A stretch of 33,774 bases of DNA from Nemertoderma westbladi (taxonomy: Eukaryota > Xenacoelomorpha > Nemertodermatida > Nemertodermatidae), in assembly GCA_032718475.1 (NCBI GenBank), contig JAUCBJ010005604.1, positions 1-33,774 of the forward strand, given 5' to 3'. Each line of letters starts with the position of its first letter. The stretch's first letter is position 1. This document shows, piece after piece, positions 28,985-33,774 of this stretch. Below the pieces are notes generated by a model. The model saw only the letters and a program-made list of their open reading frames with translations, did no database searches and was not told the DNA's origin. The position numbers and the translations under genes are program-made.

Positions 28985-31900
28985 AGTGTGGGTTGGGGAC
29001 GAGATGGAGAGTGTGGGTTGGGGACGAGATGGATAGTGTGGGTTGGGGACGAGATGGAGAGTGTGGGTTGGGGACGAGATGGAGAGTGTGGGTTGGGGAC
29101 GAGATGGAGAGTGTGGGTTGGGGACGAGATGGAGAGTGTGGGTTGGGGACGAGATGGATAGTGTGGGTTGGGGACGAGATGGAGAGTGTGGGTTGGGGAC
29201 GAGATGGAGAGTGTGGGTTGGGGACGAGATGGATAGTGTGGGTTGGGGACGAGATGGAGAGTGTGGGTTGGGGACGAGATGGAGAGTGTGGGTTGGGGAC
29301 GAGATGGATAGTGTGGGTTGGGGACGAGATGGAGAGTGTGGGTTGGGGACGAGATGGAGAGTGTGGGTTGGGGACGAGATGGATAGTGTGGGTTGGGGAC
29401 GAGATGGAGAGTGTGGGTTGGGGACGAGATGGAGAGTGTGGGTTGGGGACGAGATGGAGAGTGTGGGTTGGGGACGAGATGGAGAGTGTGGGTTGGGGAC
29501 GAGATGGATAGTGTGGGTTGGGGACGAGATGGATAGTGTGGGTTGGGACGAGATGGAGAGTGTGGGTTGGGACGAGATGGAGAGTGTGGGTTGGGGACGA
29601 GATGGAGAGTGTGGGTTGGGGACGAGATGGAGAGTGTGGGTTGGGGACGAGATGGATAGTGTGGGTTGGGGACGAGATGGAGAGTGTGGGTTGGGGACGA
29701 GATGGATAGTGTGGGTTGGGGACGAGATGGAGAGTGTGGGTTGGGGACGAGATGGAGAGTGTGGGTTGGGGACGAGATGGATAGTGTGGGTTGGGGACGA
29801 GATGGATAGTGTGGGTTGGGGACGAGATGGAGAGTGTGGGTTGGGGACGAGATGGAGAGTGTGGGTTGGGGACGAGATGGAGAGTGTGGGTTGGGGACGA
29901 GATGGAGAGTGTGGGTTGGGGACGAGATGGAGAGTGTGGGTTGGGGACGAGATGGAGAGTGTGGGTTGGGGACGAGATGGAGAGTGTGGGTTGGGGACGA
30001 GATGGAGAGTGTGGGTTGGGGACGAGATGGATAGTGTGGGTTGGGGACGAGATGGAGAGTGTGGGTTGGGGACGAGATGGATAGTGTGGGTTGGGGACGA
30101 GATGGAGAGTGTGGGTTGGGGACGAGATGGAGAGTGTGGGTTGGGGACGAGATGGATAGTGTGGGTTGGGGACGAGATGGATAGTGTGGGTTGGGGACGA
30201 GATGGAGAGTGTGGGTTGGGGACGAGATGGAGAGTGTGGGTTGGGGACGAGATGGATAGTGTGGGTTGGGGACGAGATGGATAGTGTGGGTTGGGGACGA
30301 GATGGAGAGTGTGGGTTGGGGACGAGATGGATAGTGTGGGTTGGGGACGAGATGGATAGTGTGGGTTGGGACGAGATGGAGAGTGTGGGTTGGGGACGAG
30401 ATGGATAGTGTGGGTTGGGGACGAGATGGAGAGTGTGGGTTGGGGACGAGATGGAGAGTGTGGGTTGGGGACGAGATGGAGAGTGTGGGTTGGGGACGAG
30501 ATGGATAGTGTGGGTTGGGGACGAGATGGAGAGTGTGGGTTGGGGACGAGATGGAGAGTGTGGGTTGGGGACGAGATGGATAGTGTGGGTTGGGGACGAG
30601 ATGGATAGTGTGGGTTGGGGACGAGATGGAGAGTGTGGGTTGGGGACGAGATGGATAGTGTGGGTTGGGGACGAGATGGAGAGTGTGGGTTGGGGACGAG
30701 ATGGATAGTGTGGGTTGGGGACGAGATGGATAGTGTGGGTTGGGGACGAGATGGAGAGTGTGGGTTGGGGACGAGATGGATAGTGTGGGTTGGGGACGAG
30801 ATGGAGAGTGTGGGTTGGGGACGAGATGGATAGTGTGGGTTGGGGACGAGATGGATAGTGTGGGTTGGGGACGAGATGGAGAGTGTGGGTTGGGGACGAG
30901 ATGGAGAGTGTGGGTTGGGGACGAGATGGAGAGTGTGGGTTGGGGACGAGATGGATAGTGTGGGTTGGGGACGAGATGGAGAGTGTGGGTTGGGGACGAG
31001 ATGGAGAGTGTGGGTTGGGGACGAGATGGATAGTGTGGGTTGGGGACGAGATGGATAGTGTGGGTTGGGGACGAGATGGAGAGTGTGGGTTGGGGACGAG
31101 ATGGAGAGTGTGGGTTGGGGACGAGATGGATAGTGTGGGTTGGGGACGAGATGGAGAGTGTGGGTTAGGGACGAGATGGAGAGTGTGGGTTGGGGATGAG
31201 ATGGAGAGTGTGGGTTGGGGACGAGATGGATAGTGTGGGTTGGGGACGAGATGGAGAGTGTGGGTTGGGGACGAGATGGAGAGTGTGGGTTGGGGACGAG
31301 ATGGATAGTGTGGGTTGGGGACGAGATGGATAGTGTGGGTTGGGGACGAGATGGAGAGTGTGGGTTGGGGACGAGATGGAGAGTGTGGGTTGGGGACGAG
31401 ATGGATAGTGTGGGTTGGAGACGAGATGGATAGTGTGGGTTGGGGACGAGATGGAGAGTGTGGGTTGGGGACGAGATGGATAGTGTGGGTTGGGGACGAG
31501 ATGGAGAGTGTGGGTTGGGGACGAGATGGAGAGTGTGGGTTGGGGACGAGATGGATAGTGTGGGTTGGGGACGAGATGGAGAGTGTGGGTTAGGGACGAG
31601 ATGGAGAGTGTGGGTTGGCGACGAGATGGAGAGTGTGGGTTGGGGACGAGATGGATAGTGTGGGTTGGGGACGAGATGGATAGTGTGGGTTGGGGACGAG
31701 ATGGATAGTGTGGGTTGGGGACGAGATGGAGAGTGTGGGTTGGGGACGAGATGGAGAGTGTGGGTTGGGGATGAGATGGAGAGTGTGGGTTGGGGACGAG
31801 ATGGATAGTGTGGGTTGGGGACGAGATGGAGAGTGTGGGTTGGGGACGAGATGGAGAGTGTGGGTTGGGGACGAGATGGATAGTGTGGGTTGGGGACGAG

Positions 31901-33774
31901 ATGGATAGTGTGGGTTGGGGACGAGATGGAGAGTGTGGGTTGGGGACGAGATGGAGAGTGTGGGTTGGGGACGAGATGGATAGTGTGGGTTGGAGACGAG
32001 ATGGATAGTGTGGGTTGGGGACGAGATGGATAGTGTGGGTTGGGGACGAGATGGATAGTGTGGGTTGGGGACGAGATGGAGAGTGTGGGTTGGGGACGAG
32101 ATGGAGAGTGTGGGTTGGGGACGAGATGGATAGTGTGGGTTGGGGACGAGATGGAGAGTGTGGGTTGGGGACGAGATGGAGAGTGTGGGTTGGGGACGAG
32201 ATGGAGAGTGTGGGTTGGGGACGAGATGGATAGTGTGGGTTGGGGACGAGATGGATAGTGTGGGTTGGGGACGAGATGGAGAGTGTGGGTTGGGGACGAG
32301 ATGGATAGTGTGGGTTGGGGACGAGATGGAGAGTGTGGGTTGGGGACGAGATGGAGAGTGTGGGTTGGGGACGAGATGGATAGTGTGAGTTGGAGACGAG
32401 ATGGATAGTGTGGGTTGGGGACGAGATGGAGAGTGTGGGTTGGGGACGAGATGGATAGTGTGGGTTGGGGACGAGATGGAGAGTGTGGGTTGGGGACGAG
32501 ATGGATAGTGTGGGTTGGGGACGAGATGGATAGTGTGGGTTGGGGACGAGATGGAGAGTGTGGGTTGGGGACGAGATGGATAGTGTGGGTTGGGGACGAG
32601 ATGGAGAGTGTGGGTTGGGGACGAGATGGATAGTGTGGGTTGGGGACGAGATGGATAGTGTGGGTTGGGGACGAGATGGAGAGTGTGGGTTGGGGACGAG
32701 ATGGATAGTGTGGGTTGGGGACGAGATGGATAGTGTGGGTTGGGGACGAGATGGAGAGTGTGGGTTGGGGACGAGATGGAGAGTGTGGGTTGGGGACGAG
32801 ATGGATAGTGTGGGTTGGGGACGAGATGGATAGTGTGGGTTGGGGACGAGATGGAGAGTGTGGGTTGGGGACGAGATGGAGAGTGTGGGTTGGGGACGAG
32901 ATGGAGAGTGTGGGTTGGGGACGAGATGGATAGTGTGGGTTGGGGACGAGATGGAGAGTGTGGGTTGGGGACGAGATGGAGAGTGTGGGTTGGGGACGAG
33001 ATGGAGAGTGTGGGTTGGGGACGAGATGGATAGTGTGGGTTGGGGACGAGATGGAGAGTGTGGGTTGGGGACGAGATGGAGAGTGTGGGTTGGGGACGAG
33101 ATGGATAGTGTGGGTTGGGGACGAGATGGAGAGTGTGGGTTGGGGACGAGATGGAGAGTGTGGGTTGGGGACGAGATGGAGAGTGTGGGTTGGGGACGAG
33201 ATGGATAGTGTGGGTTGGGGACGAGATGGAGAGTGTGGGTTGGGGACGAGATGGAGAGTGTGGGTTGGGGACGAGATGGAGAGTGTGGGTTGGGGACGAG
33301 ATGGATAGTGTGGGTTGGGGACGAGATGGATAGTGTGGGTTGGGGACGAGATGGAGAGTGTGGGTTGGGGACGAGATGGAGAGTGTGGGTTGGGGACGAG
33401 ATGGATAGTGTGGGTTGGGGACGAGATGGAGAGTGTGGGTTGGGGACGAGATGGAGAGTGTGGGTTGGGGACGAGATGGAGAGTGTGGGTTGGGGACGAG
33501 ATGGATAGTGTGGGTTGGGGACGAGATGGATAGTGTGGGTTGGGGACGAGATGGAGAGTGTGGGTTGGGGACGAGATGGAGAGTGTGGGTTGGGGACGAG
33601 ATGGATAGTGTGGGTTGGGGACGAGATGGATAGTGTGGGTTGGGGACGAGATGGAGAGTGTGGGTTGGGGACGAGATGGAGAGTGTGGGTTGGGGACGAG
33701 ATGGAGAGTGTGGGTTGGGGACGAGATGGATAGTGTGGGTTGGGGACGAGATGGAGAGTGTGGGTTGGGGACGA
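28985..33774 (+). repeat. 25-bp minisatellite, ~190 units, running off the right edge
   Basis: The unit is GTGTGGGTTGGGGACGAGAT plus GGAGA (type A) or GGATA (type B). Almost all units differ only at this one base. Rare variants are TTAGGG for TTGGGG (31165, 31590), GATGAG (31195, 31770), TTGGAG (three cases) and 24-bp units (near 29545, 29569 and 30366). Unit A has no plus-strand stop in any frame and unit B has one TAG, so long frames such as 29043-30284 arise by chance and are not genes. The array sits in the intron after the PDZ exon. The window ends inside it, so its full length is unknown. Confidence 0.95.

Noticed and set aside
29043-30284. 413-codon open frame in the 25-bp array as a real protein gene
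   Set aside because: The frame exists because unit A has no stop in any plus frame. It has no start context, no domain, and begins and ends wherever type B units put TAG in frame.
31160-31600. TTAGGG in the 25-bp array as telomeric repeat
   Set aside because: TTAGGG occurs only in two isolated variant units. The array period is 25 bp and its origin from the PDZ junction is visible.

Overview
The window is animal nuclear DNA. It is AT-rich, its genes are split by introns with GT/AG borders, it holds two kinds of non-LTR retrotransposon, a tRNA-type SINE, MITE-like and foldback elements, and several long minisatellites. Bacterial gene organisation is absent. The species cannot be named from the sequence. 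The palindromes TAGGCCTA and TACCGGTA recur far more often than expected by eye, and together with the transposon types this suggests a marine invertebrate, perhaps a deuterostome; that is a weak inference.

Layout. 1-1192 (minus): an open-ended, unidentified Gag-like or coiled-coil reading frame running off the left edge. 1.2-6.8 kb: repeat-rich DNA with diverged tandem repeats, a decayed transposon-like gene, a second remnant of the same family and a MITE-like element. 7.0-9.6 kb (minus): copy 1 of an RTE-like LINE, broken. 9737-10589 (plus): a G-rich exon encoding most of a seven-bladed WD40 propeller. 10590-20533: one predicted intron of about 9.9 kb. It holds a dead CR1/Jockey-type LINE (minus) split by copy 2 of the RTE-like LINE with an 11-bp target-site duplication, a 30-bp coding minisatellite inside the CR1 reading frame, a SINE and a foldback element. 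20534-23889 (plus): a single large exon with a Roc GTPase, COR, a Cys/His cluster and two CARD-like death folds. 23769-24810: a 36-bp minisatellite that forms the protein tail and continues past the stop. 24.8-28.06 kb: AT-rich DNA with small repeats and palindromes. 28062-28926 (plus): two exons of a MUPP1/PATJ-like multi-PDZ gene. 28.98 kb to the right edge: about 190 copies of a 25-bp minisatellite in the next PDZ-gene intron.

The main result is that the WD40 exon and the Roc exon appear to be one gene. The donor at 10590 and the acceptor at 20533 are in matching phase, and splicing them completes the seventh WD40 blade. The predicted protein (about 1402 residues, WD40-Roc-COR-CARD-CARD) resembles an apoptosome or NOD-type scaffold in which a ROCO GTPase replaces the usual NB-ARC/NACHT ATPase. 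A role in cell-death or immune signalling is inference from domain content.

The second notable result is that the 25-bp satellite can be traced, through a surviving 43-bp intermediate, to the exon-intron junction of the PDZ exon, including its splice donor.
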